A stretch of 64,000 bases of DNA from an uncultured Lachnospiraceae bacterium (GTDB lineage Bacteria > Bacillota > Clostridia > Lachnospirales > Lachnospiraceae): the NCBI GenBank assembly GCA_910585345.1, contig CAJUDS010000001.1, positions 124,001-188,000 on the forward strand. Direction: 5' to 3'. The notes below the pieces were generated by a model, which worked only from the letters and a program-made list of their open reading frames with translations, was not told the DNA's origin and made no database searches. Shown here piece by piece: positions 18,670-27,769 of the stretch (positions within the stretch are counted from its first letter, which is position 1; each line of letters begins with the position of its first letter). Made by a program: the position numbers and the translations under genes.

Positions 18670-19275
18670 ATGAGTAGTAAAATCGAACAGTTGATCGATG
18701 AGATCGAAGAATATATTGACAACTGCAAATACCAGACTTTGTCCAATTCAAAAATCATTGTGAACAAAGAAGAGATTGATGAACTTCTCCGGGAACTTCG
18801 TATGAAGACACCGGATGAAATCAAACGATACCAGAAGATCATCAGCAATAAGGAAGCAATTTTAAATGACGCGAAAGAAAAAGCGGAGGCTTTGATTAAT
18901 GCGGCTACCGTGCAGACAAACGAACTGATCAATGAGCATGAGATTATGCAGCAGGCATATGCCCAGGCAAACGAGGTGGTTACTATGGCGACACACCAGG
19001 CACAGGATATTCTGGACAATGCCACAATTGAAGCCAACAATGTAAAAGCGGCGGCCATGCAGTATACCGATGATATTTTGGGCAATCTGGAAACCATTAT
19101 TGCACACTCCATCGATAATACCTCCCAGCAGTTTGAACGTACGATGTCGTCATTGCAGAATTGTATGAATGTAGTGAAATCCAACCGCATGGAGCTGCAT
19201 CCTGCGGATGAGGAAGCAGAGATGGAAAAGAACGATATTCCGGAAGGGGAAGACATTAATTTAGACTTGTTATAA
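18670..19275 (+). CDS. Conserved coiled-coil protein (V-ATPase subunit H-like)
   Basis: A 201-residue, highly charged protein, predicted to be almost wholly alpha-helical coiled coil (residues about 5-160) with an acidic tail (EEAEMEKNDIPEGED). Alanine- and glutamine-rich heptads such as NDAKEKAEALINAATVQ and QAQDILDNATIEAN recall stator-stalk subunits of ATPases and DivIVA-like coiled coils. Proteins of this kind commonly follow coaD in Clostridia, but no function is established. The ATG at 18670 behind GGAGGGAAGA was chosen. Confidence 0.7.
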   Translation: MSSKIEQLIDEIEEYIDNCKYQTLSNSKIIVNKEEIDELLRELRMKTPDEIKRYQKIISNKEAILNDAKEKAEALINAATVQTNELINEHEIMQQAYAQANEVVTMATHQAQDILDNATIEANNVKAAAMQYTDDILGNLETIIAHSIDNTSQQFERTMSSLQNCMNVVKSNRMELHPADEEAEMEKNDIPEGEDINLDLL

Positions 19276-19335
19276 AACGGACGGGCTGCCGGAGTGTGGG
19301 AGGGCAGCGGGCGTGATACGGAGAGGAAAAACAGA

Positions 19336-20430
19336 ATGATATACTGGAAAAAGATAACTTCGGGATTGCTTGCGGCAGTTATGTTCGCTTCTGCGGTCCC
19401 TCTTTATACAAATGCGGAAGAAACTGCAGGGAAAAATACTGCGGCTACAATAAAAGCTGTTACGGAAGCGGATGCGGCGGCCGATACCGGAGAGGCCGTG
19501 CAAAAAAATATTATTGTTGTCATTGATCCCGGACATGGCGGGAGCAATACAGGCGGGCAGATTCCGGGACTGGATGAAAAAAACGCCACGCTTATTACGG
19601 CAATGGCGATGAAAGAGGAATTGGAAAAATACAAAGGGATTACCGTATATCTGACAAGATACGGCGACGACGAACTGTCTCTGTCCCAGCGTCCCCAGTT
19701 GGCGGCGGATGTTGGCGCAGATTTTTTCTTTAGTCTGCATTACAACAAGGCGGTGCCAAACCGCCTGTATGGTGCGGAAGTATGGATTCCGTCTCTCGGA
19801 GAGAATTACAGCAAAGGCTATGCCTGCGGGGATCTGATATTGAATGAATTGTGTGACGGTTATGGGTTATACCGGAGAGGAATCAAAACCAAACTTAATA
19901 AAGCAGGTACGGACTATTATGGTGTCATTAAAAATGCGACTGCCCTAGGGATTCCTTCTATGATTATTGAGCATTGTCATATAGACAATGAGGTGGATAT
20001 CCCTTATTTTAACAGTATCGAAAAGCTGCAGCTGTTAGGACGGCTGGATGCTACAGGCGTTGCCAAGTATTTCCGTCTGCAGTCAGACGTACTTGGCGTG
20101 GATTATTCCAATGTACAGCAGACTGTAGTTGCAGCGCCGGTGATCCCCATCGGGCAGGATGAGACGCCTCCGCAGGTGGCGGCTGTTGTAGCTGCTTCCC
20201 AGGCGGACGGACAGATCAATGCGGTGCTGCAGGGGGTGGACGCCCAGAGCGGTATTTTTTATTATGATTACAGTCTGGATCGGGGCGTCACATGGTCCGC
20301 ACTGCAGAAATGGGACAGTGTCAGCCCTTCTTATGCGGTGACGATACCGGGAAACAGCGATACGCTGACTGTCAGAATTTATAACCAGTATGATCTGTCT
20401 ACCCAAAGCGCGACGGTTATGGTAAACTAA
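19336..20430 (+). CDS. Secreted N-acetylmuramoyl-L-alanine amidase with Ig-like C-terminus
   Basis: Zinc amidase (Amidase_3 family) cutting the lactyl-amide bond of peptidoglycan. The 364-residue protein has a signal peptide (MIYWKKITSGLLAAVMFASA, cleavage likely after TNA about residue 27). The catalytic domain covers about residues 60-255 with IDPGHGGSNTG (Zn His), the Glu in the LDEKNATL stretch, FFSLHYNKA (second His) and IIEHCHIDN (catalytic Glu). The last ~90 residues resemble an Ig-like or fibronectin-type extracellular module (QSGIFYYDYSLDRGVTW). CwlD-type spore-cortex amidases are related, and the YlbJ neighbour would fit a sporulation role, but this is inference. Confidence 0.85.
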   Translation: MIYWKKITSGLLAAVMFASAVPLYTNAEETAGKNTAATIKAVTEADAAADTGEAVQKNIIVVIDPGHGGSNTGGQIPGLDEKNATLITAMAMKEELEKYKGITVYLTRYGDDELSLSQRPQLAADVGADFFFSLHYNKAVPNRLYGAEVWIPSLGENYSKGYACGDLILNELCDGYGLYRRGIKTKLNKAGTDYYGVIKNATALGIPSMIIEHCHIDNEVDIPYFNSIEKLQLLGRLDATGVAKYFRLQSDVLGVDYSNVQQTVVAAPVIPIGQDETPPQVAAVVAASQADGQINAVLQGVDAQSGIFYYDYSLDRGVTWSALQKWDSVSPSYAVTIPGNSDTLTVRIYNQYDLSTQSATVMVN

Positions 20431-20438
20431 ACGGGATT

Positions 20439-21383
20439 TTACAAGCAGGCAAATATCCGCAGGACAATAGTATAATAGAATAGCGCCAGAGCGCTCTGAC
20501 AGAGCTTATGAAACGTGTAGGGCAGGATGGATAAATCGGTGTCCGCAATCATACTGTAGGTCTGGGCAATACAGGAAAGACCGCCGAAGGGCAGGAGCGT
20601 TAAAATAAGCAAAGGATGGTTTTTGCCTGCAAGGGCGATGCCTCCTGTGATCTCCATAAACAGACTGACCGGTATCCGGCAGCTGCCGGACAGGGATGGC
20701 ATTGCAGACAGAAGCAATTGCGGCAGTACGTTCAGCAGATTAAAAAAAATCATATAACCTCCTAATTTTGCGATACTCGAAATGCCGGACACAATAGAGG
20801 CGTCCAGAGCAGCTGCAAAAGCAGGAGGTTTTTGCATGGGATGGCGGACAGCATTGCAGACGGAATCGTTTTGTTCATAAAAAAAATACCGCAGAAGCAG
20901 ACCGTACAGAAGCGGAATGCCGTACATGCCGAAGAGATAGAAGGCAACGGGAATCTGCGTAGGCAGAAAGGCAAGCACAAAGCCGGTAAAAAACACAGGA
21001 CCGATATTGTTGCAAAAGCTGAGCAGGAATTGCGCTTCTTTTTTACTGAGTTGTCCGTATTGATACATATCGGCCGTAACTTTAGCTCCCATGGGAAAGC
21101 CGCACAGAAAACCAATGACGATACAGTAAAGGCAGCGGTTGCCAAGACGGAACAGGGGGTGCAGCAGGGGACGGAAAAACCCCGCGAAATTTTCAGACAG
21201 GTGCAGGCGGATCATCATACCAGACAATACCATAAAAGGAAATAAAGTAGGTATCATTTTCTGAAACCAGATATTCAGTCCGGTCAGAGCATAGGAAAGC
21301 GCTGTGTCGGGATAGCGCAGGATGGCATAGGTGGTTATGACAAAGAAGAGAAGCAAACCTGATTTTTTTATTAATTTTTGCAT
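20439..21383 (-). CDS. ylbJ: Sporulation integral membrane protein YlbJ
   Basis: Polytopic membrane protein of 314 residues with the nucleoside-recognition/GATE fold: MIPTLFPFMVLSGMM, GFLCGFPMGAK, SFCNNIGPVFFTGFVL and the repeated second half with FMEITGGIALA and LLPFGGLSCIAQTYSM. In Bacillus YlbJ is needed for spore cortex formation and the gene lies beside coaD; here it is also close to coaD but on the opposite strand and convergent with the amidase. The ATG at 21383 behind GGGGTGATGA was preferred over a start 14 codons upstream. Confidence 0.88.
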   Translation of the reverse strand: MQKLIKKSGLLLFFVITTYAILRYPDTALSYALTGLNIWFQKMIPTLFPFMVLSGMMIRLHLSENFAGFFRPLLHPLFRLGNRCLYCIVIGFLCGFPMGAKVTADMYQYGQLSKKEAQFLLSFCNNIGPVFFTGFVLAFLPTQIPVAFYLFGMYGIPLLYGLLLRYFFYEQNDSVCNAVRHPMQKPPAFAAALDASIVSGISSIAKLGGYMIFFNLLNVLPQLLLSAMPSLSGSCRIPVSLFMEITGGIALAGKNHPLLILTLLPFGGLSCIAQTYSMIADTDLSILPYTFHKLCQSALALFYYTIVLRIFACL

Positions 21384-21445
21384 TTCATCACCCCAAAGAA
21401 GTGAAAATGATGTATACTCATACATATGTGTTAGGAGATGGTTTC

Positions 21446-22147
21446 ATGCGTCTGGATAAGTACCTGGCCCAGTCGGGCATCGGTACAAGGAGCCAGGTAA
21501 AAGAATATATCCGGGCCGGTCAGGTGCAGGTAAACGGCATACGGGAAAAACATGCGGACCGTAAGATTCATGCGGAGACTGACGATATTGTATACCGGGA
21601 GAAGTCTGTTACTTTCCGGGAGCGGGTTTATTATATGCTGAACAAACCTTCCGGCTGTGTGTCCGCCACGCAGGATGAGAGGTATATGACAGTGCTTGAT
21701 TTGCTCGGAAAGGATCGCCGGAAAGATTTGTTTCCGGTCGGAAGGCTGGACAGAGATACGGAAGGACTGCTGCTTCTGACCAATGACGGCGCGTTGGCGC
21801 ACAGATTATTGTCTCCCAGAAATCATGTGCCAAAAACATACCAGGCGCTGCTGGCGCGGGATCTGACATCCGGTCAGATCGATCTGCTGGAAAACGGCGT
21901 GGATATCGGAGAAGAAAAACTGACACTGCCATCGGTTTTTACATGGAAAGACAGGCAAAAAAAGGAAGCCTTTCTTACCATTACGGAAGGAAAATTCCAT
22001 CAGGTGAAACGAATGTTTGAAGCGGTAGGAAATCAGGTGCTTTCTCTCAAACGGCTCAGCATGGGGAGTCTTGTTCTGGATGAATCTTTGTCACCCGGGG
22101 AATACCGCCCGCTGTATGAAAAAGAATTAGAGGAGTTATTAGACTAA
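21446..22147 (+). CDS. RsuA/RluB-family rRNA pseudouridine synthase
   Basis: Isomerises a uridine in rRNA to pseudouridine. The 233-residue protein has an N-terminal S4 domain (MRLDKYLAQSGIGTRSQVKEYI) and the catalytic domain with GRLDRDTEGLLLLTNDG, where the aspartate of RLD is the nucleophile, plus LTITEGKFHQVKRMF. Length and motifs fit RsuA (16S U516) as well as RluB/RluE; the exact site cannot be told from sequence. TTAGGAGATGG precedes the ATG at 21446. The stop overlaps the next start by one base. Confidence 0.9.
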   Translation: MRLDKYLAQSGIGTRSQVKEYIRAGQVQVNGIREKHADRKIHAETDDIVYREKSVTFRERVYYMLNKPSGCVSATQDERYMTVLDLLGKDRRKDLFPVGRLDRDTEGLLLLTNDGALAHRLLSPRNHVPKTYQALLARDLTSGQIDLLENGVDIGEEKLTLPSVFTWKDRQKKEAFLTITEGKFHQVKRMFEAVGNQVLSLKRLSMGSLVLDESLSPGEYRPLYEKELEELLD

Positions 22148-22824
22148 TGCTGCAGAATAAAGAGGCTGTTATTTTCGATATGGACGGTTCCCTCGTGGAT
22201 TCCATGTGGGTATGGAAAGATATTGATATTGCATATTTGGGGCGATTCGGCCTGGAAGTCCCGGAGGACTTATCACAGCTCATTGAGGGAAAGAGTTTTA
22301 CGGAAACGGCGGAATATTTTAAGGAACGGTTTGCGCTGGACCGTTCTGTGGAACTGATTAAAGCCGATTGGAACGAAATGGCATGGAATCTGTACCGCAC
22401 AAGGGTAATGCTGAAGCCGGGCGCAAAGGAACTGTTGGATTACTGTCTGGAGAACGGCATAAAATTAGGCATTGCCACCAGCAATTCAAGACAGATTGTG
22501 GATATGGTTACGCAGGAGAGGGGGATTTCCGACTATTTCTCCTGTGTTATGACAAGCTGTGATGCCAAAAAAGGCAAACCGGCGCCGGATATCTATCTGC
22601 TGACGGCGGAGCGGCTTTCGGTAAAACCGGAAAACTGTCTTGTATTTGAGGACATTGTATGCGGCATCCAGGCAGGCAAGGCGGCAGGAATGGAGGTCTG
22701 CGCAGTGGAGGATGCATATTCTGTTTACCAGAGAGAAGAAAAGCGTAAGCTGGCCGACTATTATATCAGGGATTTTACGGAAATAGAAGAAGTTTGGCAA
22801 ATGCTGCAGAGGGAACGGCTGTGA
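22147..22824 (+). CDS. HAD-superfamily phosphatase (beta-phosphoglucomutase-like)
   Basis: A 225-residue HAD hydrolase with motif I FDMDGSLVDSM (nucleophile and acid aspartates), motif II GIATSNS, the motif III lysine in KKGKPAPDIYL, and motif IV VFEDIVCGIQAGKAAGM. The helical cap follows motif I, as in sugar-phosphate phosphatases and phosphoglucomutases of subfamily I. The substrate cannot be predicted. It lies between a pseudouridine synthase and a radical SAM gene with one- and four-base overlaps. Confidence 0.88.
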   Translation: MLQNKEAVIFDMDGSLVDSMWVWKDIDIAYLGRFGLEVPEDLSQLIEGKSFTETAEYFKERFALDRSVELIKADWNEMAWNLYRTRVMLKPGAKELLDYCLENGIKLGIATSNSRQIVDMVTQERGISDYFSCVMTSCDAKKGKPAPDIYLLTAERLSVKPENCLVFEDIVCGIQAGKAAGMEVCAVEDAYSVYQREEKRKLADYYIRDFTEIEEVWQMLQRERL

Positions 22825-24752
22825 GCGGCGGATTTTTACCGGTAAGCAGAGAAGAAATGCAGGCGCTTGGATGGGATGCCGTGGATTTTGTATATTTATC
22901 GGGAGACGCGTATGTAGACCATCCTTCTTTTGGACATGCTATTATAACACGTCTGTTGGAATCTCATGGATACCGCGTCGGTATGATTGCGCAGCCCGAC
23001 TGGAAGGATGCGGAGAGCATTGCCGTCTTCGGACAGCCCAGGCTTGGTTTTCTAGTCAGCAGCGGCAATATGGATTCCATGGTAAACCATTACTATGTGT
23101 CTAAAAGACCGCGGGAGACGGACGCTTATACCCCGGGCGGCAAAACCGGGAAGCGGCCGGATCATGCGGCGGTGGTTTACAGTCATCTGATTCGCAGAAG
23201 ATTCAGAACCGTACCGATTATTCTGGGCGGCATGGAAGCCAGTCTGCGCCGCATGGCGCATTATGATTACTGGTCTGACTCTCTGAAACGTTCCATCCTT
23301 CTGGACAGTCAGGCAGATCTGATTTCGTACGGTATGGGCGAGAAATCGATTATTGAGATTGCCGACGCGCTGAAAAGCGGTATTGCGGTTCGGGATCTTT
23401 GCTTTATTCCGGGAACGGTCTATCAGACAAAAGATATTTCCACTATATGCGGCGGCGTTACGCTGCCTTCCTTCGAAGAGATGAGGTCGGAAAAGCGCCG
23501 TTATGCGGAGAGCTTTTTGCTGCAGTATCAAAATACGGATCCATTTACCAGCAGCGTTTTGCTGGAGCCATATCCGGGCGGCGTCTATGTGGTGCAGAAT
23601 CCGCCGCAGAAACCGCTTACTACTGTGGAGATGGATGATATTTATGCGCTTCCGTACAAAGGGACGTATCATCCCTCCTATGAAAAGGACGGTGGTGTGC
23701 CGGCCATACGCGAGGTTCAGTTTTCACTGGTCAGCAGCAGAGGGTGCTTTGGCGGCTGCAGTTTTTGCGCGCTCACATTTCATCAGGGACGTATTATCCA
23801 GGCGCGGAGCCATGATTCGCTTGTGCAGGAAGCGCAGAAAATGACCGCAAATCCGGCGTTCAAAGGGTATATTCATGACGTGGGCGGCCCGACCGCAAAT
23901 TTCAGAGCGCCTTCCTGCAAAAAACAGCTGCGGCATGGCGTCTGTAAGGACAGACAATGTCTGTTTCCGCGGCCATGCGGGAATCTGCATGCTGACCACA
24001 GCGATTATCTGACGCTGCTTCGCAGGCTGAGGGCTTTGCCGGGCGTGAAGAAGGTGTTTATCCGTTCCGGTATCCGTTTCGATTACCTGCTGGCCGATCC
24101 GGACGATACTTTTTTCCGGGAACTGGTGGAGTATCATGTGAGCGGCCAGTTGAAGGTGGCGCCGGAACATATTGCGGACGCGGTACTTCGCCGGATGGGA
24201 AAGCCGGAGAACGCCGTGTATGAGAAGTTTGCCTCGAAATACAGGCGGCTCAATGAAAAGCTGGGAAAGAAACAATATCTTGTGCCGTATCTGATGTCGT
24301 CCCATCCAGGCTCTGGGTTGAAAGAAGCGGTGGCGCTGGCGGAATACCTGCGGGATATCGGATATATGCCGCAGCAGGTACAGGATTTTTATCCCACGCC
24401 GTCCACCCTGTCCACTGTGATGTATTATACCGGAATAGATCCGCGTGACCAGAAGCCCGTATACGTGTGTAAAAACCCACATGAAAAGGCGATGCAGAGG
24501 GCGCTTGTGCAGTACCGCAATCCGAAAAACTATTCGCTTGTGCATGAGGCGCTTTTAGCGGCAGGCAGAGAAGATCTGATCGGCTTCGGCAAAAACTGTC
24601 TGATCAGGCCGCGGCCTGTGAAAACAGCACAGCAGAAAGAGCCGGAAAAGAAGCAGCCAAGAGGCGGACGAAGCTGCGCGGAGAGCAGAACCGGCCGCAG
24701 AAATACAATGAAAAAGAAAAAGACGATCCGTAATGTGCATAAGAAAAAATAG
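22821..24752 (+). CDS. YgiQ-family radical SAM protein
   Basis: Large radical SAM protein of 643 residues of the YgiQ/UPF0313 family, function unknown. The N-terminal domain has FVYLSGDAYVDHPSFGHA; the radical SAM core has the 4Fe-4S cysteines in SRGCFGGCSFCALTFHQGR (about residue 310), VAPEHIADAVL, and the C-terminal QDFYPTPSTLSTVMYYTG. The tail after about residue 600 is basic and low complexity (KKKKTIRNVHKKK), typical of this family. GTG at 22821 overlaps the HAD stop, has GAGGGAACGG in front, and starts at the family position. Confidence 0.9.
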   Translation: MSGGFLPVSREEMQALGWDAVDFVYLSGDAYVDHPSFGHAIITRLLESHGYRVGMIAQPDWKDAESIAVFGQPRLGFLVSSGNMDSMVNHYYVSKRPRETDAYTPGGKTGKRPDHAAVVYSHLIRRRFRTVPIILGGMEASLRRMAHYDYWSDSLKRSILLDSQADLISYGMGEKSIIEIADALKSGIAVRDLCFIPGTVYQTKDISTICGGVTLPSFEEMRSEKRRYAESFLLQYQNTDPFTSSVLLEPYPGGVYVVQNPPQKPLTTVEMDDIYALPYKGTYHPSYEKDGGVPAIREVQFSLVSSRGCFGGCSFCALTFHQGRIIQARSHDSLVQEAQKMTANPAFKGYIHDVGGPTANFRAPSCKKQLRHGVCKDRQCLFPRPCGNLHADHSDYLTLLRRLRALPGVKKVFIRSGIRFDYLLADPDDTFFRELVEYHVSGQLKVAPEHIADAVLRRMGKPENAVYEKFASKYRRLNEKLGKKQYLVPYLMSSHPGSGLKEAVALAEYLRDIGYMPQQVQDFYPTPSTLSTVMYYTGIDPRDQKPVYVCKNPHEKAMQRALVQYRNPKNYSLVHEALLAAGREDLIGFGKNCLIRPRPVKTAQQKEPEKKQPRGGRSCAESRTGRRNTMKKKKTIRNVHKKK

Positions 24753-24804
24753 AGATAACAGTATTTTATCATAGAGTCTGTAACAAAAAAGTAGGAGAGA
24801 GATT

Positions 24805-25566
24805 ATGAACATTACAATCATAACCGGAGCTTCCTCCGGTATCGGTCAGGAATTTGCGCTGCAGCTGGATGCGCTTTTTTCCAATATGGATGAAATCTGG
24901 CTGATTGCCAGAAGAAAAGAACGTCTTGAAAATATAAGTCTTGCGCTTCGGACAAAGTGCCGGATCATTCCGATGGATGTCACGGATCCGGTTTATATGA
25001 ATCAGTTTTCGGAAATTCTGCGGCTTTCCAAACCGCAGATTCGCATGCTCGTGAATTGTGCGGGTTTTGGGCTGATGGGAGCAGTGGAAAAGCTGTCTCT
25101 GGAAGAACAGACAGCGATGATACGGCTGAACTGCCAGGCATTGACAGAGATGACGCACAGATGTCTTCCTTATATGAGAAAGAACAGCCGTATTATCCAG
25201 ATGGCGTCGAGCGCGGCATTTCTGCCGCAGGAAAACTTTGCAGTGTATGCGGCGACCAAATCTTATGTGCTGAGTTTTTCCCAGGCGCTGCACCAGGAAC
25301 TGCGCAGGCGCAGAATCTATGTGACAAGCGTGTGTCCTGGTCCGGTGGACACGGAATTTTTTATGATTGCGGAAAAATACGGGAAAACGCTTGCCGTTAA
25401 AAAACTGACAATGGTGACCGCGGACAGGGTAGTAAAAAAAGCCATCCGGGATTGTTACCGGAAGAAGACGATTTCTGTCTGCAGCCTGCCGATCCAGTCG
25501 TTTTGGGTAATGTGTAAATTACTTCCCCATGCGCTCATATTCCGTATCATGAGACTGCTTGGATAA
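24805..25566 (+). CDS. Short-chain dehydrogenase/reductase
   Basis: A 253-residue NAD(P)-dependent oxidoreductase of the SDR family. It has the cofactor motif TGASSGIGQEFA (residues 7-18), the NCAGFG motif, the catalytic serine in IQMASSAAFLP and the YAATKSYV catalytic Tyr/Lys. An arginine-rich segment after the first strand (IARRKERL) suggests NADP preference. The hydrophobic C-terminus resembles the DltE/YqjQ-type SDRs. The substrate is unknown. Confidence 0.88.
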   Translation: MNITIITGASSGIGQEFALQLDALFSNMDEIWLIARRKERLENISLALRTKCRIIPMDVTDPVYMNQFSEILRLSKPQIRMLVNCAGFGLMGAVEKLSLEEQTAMIRLNCQALTEMTHRCLPYMRKNSRIIQMASSAAFLPQENFAVYAATKSYVLSFSQALHQELRRRRIYVTSVCPGPVDTEFFMIAEKYGKTLAVKKLTMVTADRVVKKAIRDCYRKKTISVCSLPIQSFWVMCKLLPHALIFRIMRLLG

Positions 25567-25582
25567 ATACGGAGAAGAGACA

Positions 25583-26146
25583 ATGACACTGAAAAAAGGC
25601 CGTTACGGCTATTTGAAAAACCAGAGAAAGAAAGAAATTATCAAAACCATCCTTTATTTTTCCCTTTCGGCAGCAATCTTTGCGATGGGGTATTACAGTA
25701 CAAAAACCAAAGTAAATCTTCTGACGGTTGTTGCGGTGCTGGGTTGTCTGCCGGCAAGCAAAAGCGCAGTCAGTATGATTATGTATCTGCGGGCGGGAAG
25801 CTGTTCTGATGCCTGTTATCAGGCGGTGCGGACATATGAAAAGGAAACCCTGCTGTTATATGACCTGTATCTGACGAGTTACCGGAGAAATTTTCAGATC
25901 AGCGCTGTGGCTGTGAAAAACAATACGATATGCGGTTACACGGAAGACGGAAAATGCGATTTGTCCGCGGGAGAGAAGCATATTACGGAAATTCTGCAGC
26001 AGAGCGGTTACAATGCGCTGACGGTGAAGCTGTTTTCCGATTTCTCCAAATTTGCGGAACGGGTTGACCAGATCAATGCGCTGCCGGAAAAAAATGCGGA
26101 AAGAGAAGAATCTATCGCACAGGTTTTGCGGGATATTTCATTGTAA
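25583..26146 (+). CDS. Conserved protein with two N-terminal membrane segments, function unknown
   Basis: A 187-residue protein. A basic N-terminus (KKGRYGYLKNQRKKEIIK) precedes two closely spaced hydrophobic segments (about residues 20-40 and 45-65), followed by a cytoplasmic domain of ~120 residues without cysteine pairs or known motifs. The SDR stop lies 17 bases upstream and GGAGAAGAGA marks the ATG at 25583, so it is co-transcribed with the SDR and the pseudouridine synthase. No function can be given. Confidence 0.7.
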   Translation: MTLKKGRYGYLKNQRKKEIIKTILYFSLSAAIFAMGYYSTKTKVNLLTVVAVLGCLPASKSAVSMIMYLRAGSCSDACYQAVRTYEKETLLLYDLYLTSYRRNFQISAVAVKNNTICGYTEDGKCDLSAGEKHITEILQQSGYNALTVKLFSDFSKFAERVDQINALPEKNAEREESIAQVLRDISL

Positions 26147-26182
26147 TAAAATATCTGTGCAGAGGAAGGGGCTGGAAATGCG

Positions 26183-27196
26183 ATGCAGCAGATTATGATA
26201 ACATCCGGGGACGCCGGACAACGGTTAGACAAGTTTCTGCGCAGATACCTGCCGCAGGCGTCCGGGAGCCTGCTTTATAAAATGCTGCGGAAGAAGAACA
26301 TTACACTCAATGCCCGGAAGGCGGACGGCAGTGAGATCCTGCAGGCAGGGGATGCCGTAGCCTTGTTTTTTGCCGAGGAAACGTTTGCCCGCTTCCGGGA
26401 CACCGGCAATGCATCAGCGGGCGGGCGGAATCTGGCTGCAGCGGGCCGGGCCGCTTACAGACGGTACGGAGCGCTTCCGGTCCTGTATGAGGACGGGCAC
26501 GTGCTGCTGGTCAGTAAACCTGTCGGCATACTGTCGCAGAAGGCGTCTGCGGGCGATCTTTCTCTGAATGAATGGCTGATCGGGTATCTGCTTTCACAGG
26601 GGGAGATTTCGGAAAAAACGCTGCAGACTTTCCGTCCGTCTGTGTGTAACAGGCTGGACCGCAATACAAGCGGCATTGTGATCTGCGGAAAGAGTCTGTA
26701 TGGCAGCCAGCAGATGAGCCGTGTGCTGAAAGAACGGAGTATGCATAAGTATTATCTGCTCTATGTAGAGGGCCGGATGCAGGAAGCGGGAAGGGCGGAA
26801 GGATTTCTGTATAAAGACAGAGCTGCCAATCAGGTGGAAATTCTGTGTGAAAAACAGCCGGGCAGTGAAAAAATCATTACGGCATACAGACCGGTACGGA
26901 CAGGCAGGAGCGAAACGCTCGTGGAAGTGGAACTGATCACGGGGAAATCCCATCAGATCAGGGCGCACATGGCTTCTATGGGGTTCCCGATCGTTGGGGA
27001 TTCCAAATATGGCAGCCGGGTGCAGAGCGAGCAAAGAAGGCGGCAGTATGGCATCACGCATCAGCTGCTGCATGCATGGCGGGTTGTGTTCCCGCAGTTT
27101 AGCGGAGAGCTTGCGTGTCTGTCCGGCAGAGAGTTCAGGGCGCCGCTTCCGCAATCGTTTCAGAAACTGGGTGCGGGCCGCGTTTCTGATGAATAG
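26183..27196 (+). CDS. RluC/RluD-family pseudouridine synthase
   Basis: rRNA pseudouridine synthase of 337 residues with an N-terminal S4 RNA-binding domain (AGQRLDKFLRRYLPQAS) and a catalytic domain with NRLDRNTSGIVICGKS (nucleophile Asp), TGKSHQIRAHMASMGFPIVGDSKYG and LHAWRV, all typical of RluA-type enzymes. A linker of ~30 residues rich in Gly and Ala (GNASAGGRNLAAAGRA) separates the two. Likely RluC-like (23S rRNA), but the target is not determined. Confidence 0.9.
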   Translation: MQQIMITSGDAGQRLDKFLRRYLPQASGSLLYKMLRKKNITLNARKADGSEILQAGDAVALFFAEETFARFRDTGNASAGGRNLAAAGRAAYRRYGALPVLYEDGHVLLVSKPVGILSQKASAGDLSLNEWLIGYLLSQGEISEKTLQTFRPSVCNRLDRNTSGIVICGKSLYGSQQMSRVLKERSMHKYYLLYVEGRMQEAGRAEGFLYKDRAANQVEILCEKQPGSEKIITAYRPVRTGRSETLVEVELITGKSHQIRAHMASMGFPIVGDSKYGSRVQSEQRRRQYGITHQLLHAWRVVFPQFSGELACLSGREFRAPLPQSFQKLGAGRVSDE

Positions 27197-27214
27197 AAGG
27201 ACGAGAAAGGGACT

Positions 27215-27769
27215 ATGGCAACATGGAATTCCAGGGGACTGCGGGGTTCTACCCTGGAGGACTTGATTAACAGAACCAATGAAAAATACAGGGAAAACGC
27301 TCTGGCACTGATTCAAAAAGTGCCGACGCCGATTACGCCGATTCAGATTGACAAAGAGAGCAGACATATTACGCTGGCCTATTTTGACAAGAAAAGTACA
27401 GTAGATTATATCGGCGTTGTTCAGGGCATTCCGGTCTGCTTTGACGCCAAGGAGTGCGCGGCGGAAACCTTTGCACTGCAGAATATTCATGAACATCAGG
27501 TAGCGTTTATGGAGGATTTTGAGAAACAGGGCGGTATTGCATTTTTCCTGCTTTACTTTACAAAGAAAGATTTGTTTTATTATCTGCCGTTTGCGCACTT
27601 AAAAGTATTTTGGGAGCGCGCGCAGTCAGGCGGCAGAAAAAGTTTCCGCTATGCAGAGCTGGACACGGCGTATGTCATTCCCAAAAAACAAGGCATACTG
27701 GTGGCTTACCTGGATCTGATCCAAAAAGACTTGGACGAGCGGGCACAGGAAGGAAAGGAAGAGACATGA
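27215..27769 (+). CDS. recU: Holliday junction resolvase RecU
   Basis: Endonuclease that resolves Holliday junctions in Gram-positive bacteria. The 184-residue protein has the N-terminal NSRGLRGSTLEDLINRTNEKY, the PTPITPIQI strand, the nuclease core with STVDYIGVVQGIPVCFDAKEC (metal-binding Asp and the E-x-K-like D-A-K-E) and FALQNIHEHQVAFM as in RecU. In Bacillus recU is next to a penicillin-binding protein gene; here it precedes hisZ, sharing an ATGA with it. Confidence 0.9.
   Translation: MATWNSRGLRGSTLEDLINRTNEKYRENALALIQKVPTPITPIQIDKESRHITLAYFDKKSTVDYIGVVQGIPVCFDAKECAAETFALQNIHEHQVAFMEDFEKQGGIAFFLLYFTKKDLFYYLPFAHLKVFWERAQSGGRKSFRYAELDTAYVIPKKQGILVAYLDLIQKDLDERAQEGKEET

Noticed and set aside
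23724..24545. 273-codon minus-strand frame within the YgiQ gene
   Set aside because: Antisense shadow rich in His, Arg and Ile; no domain or ribosome site.
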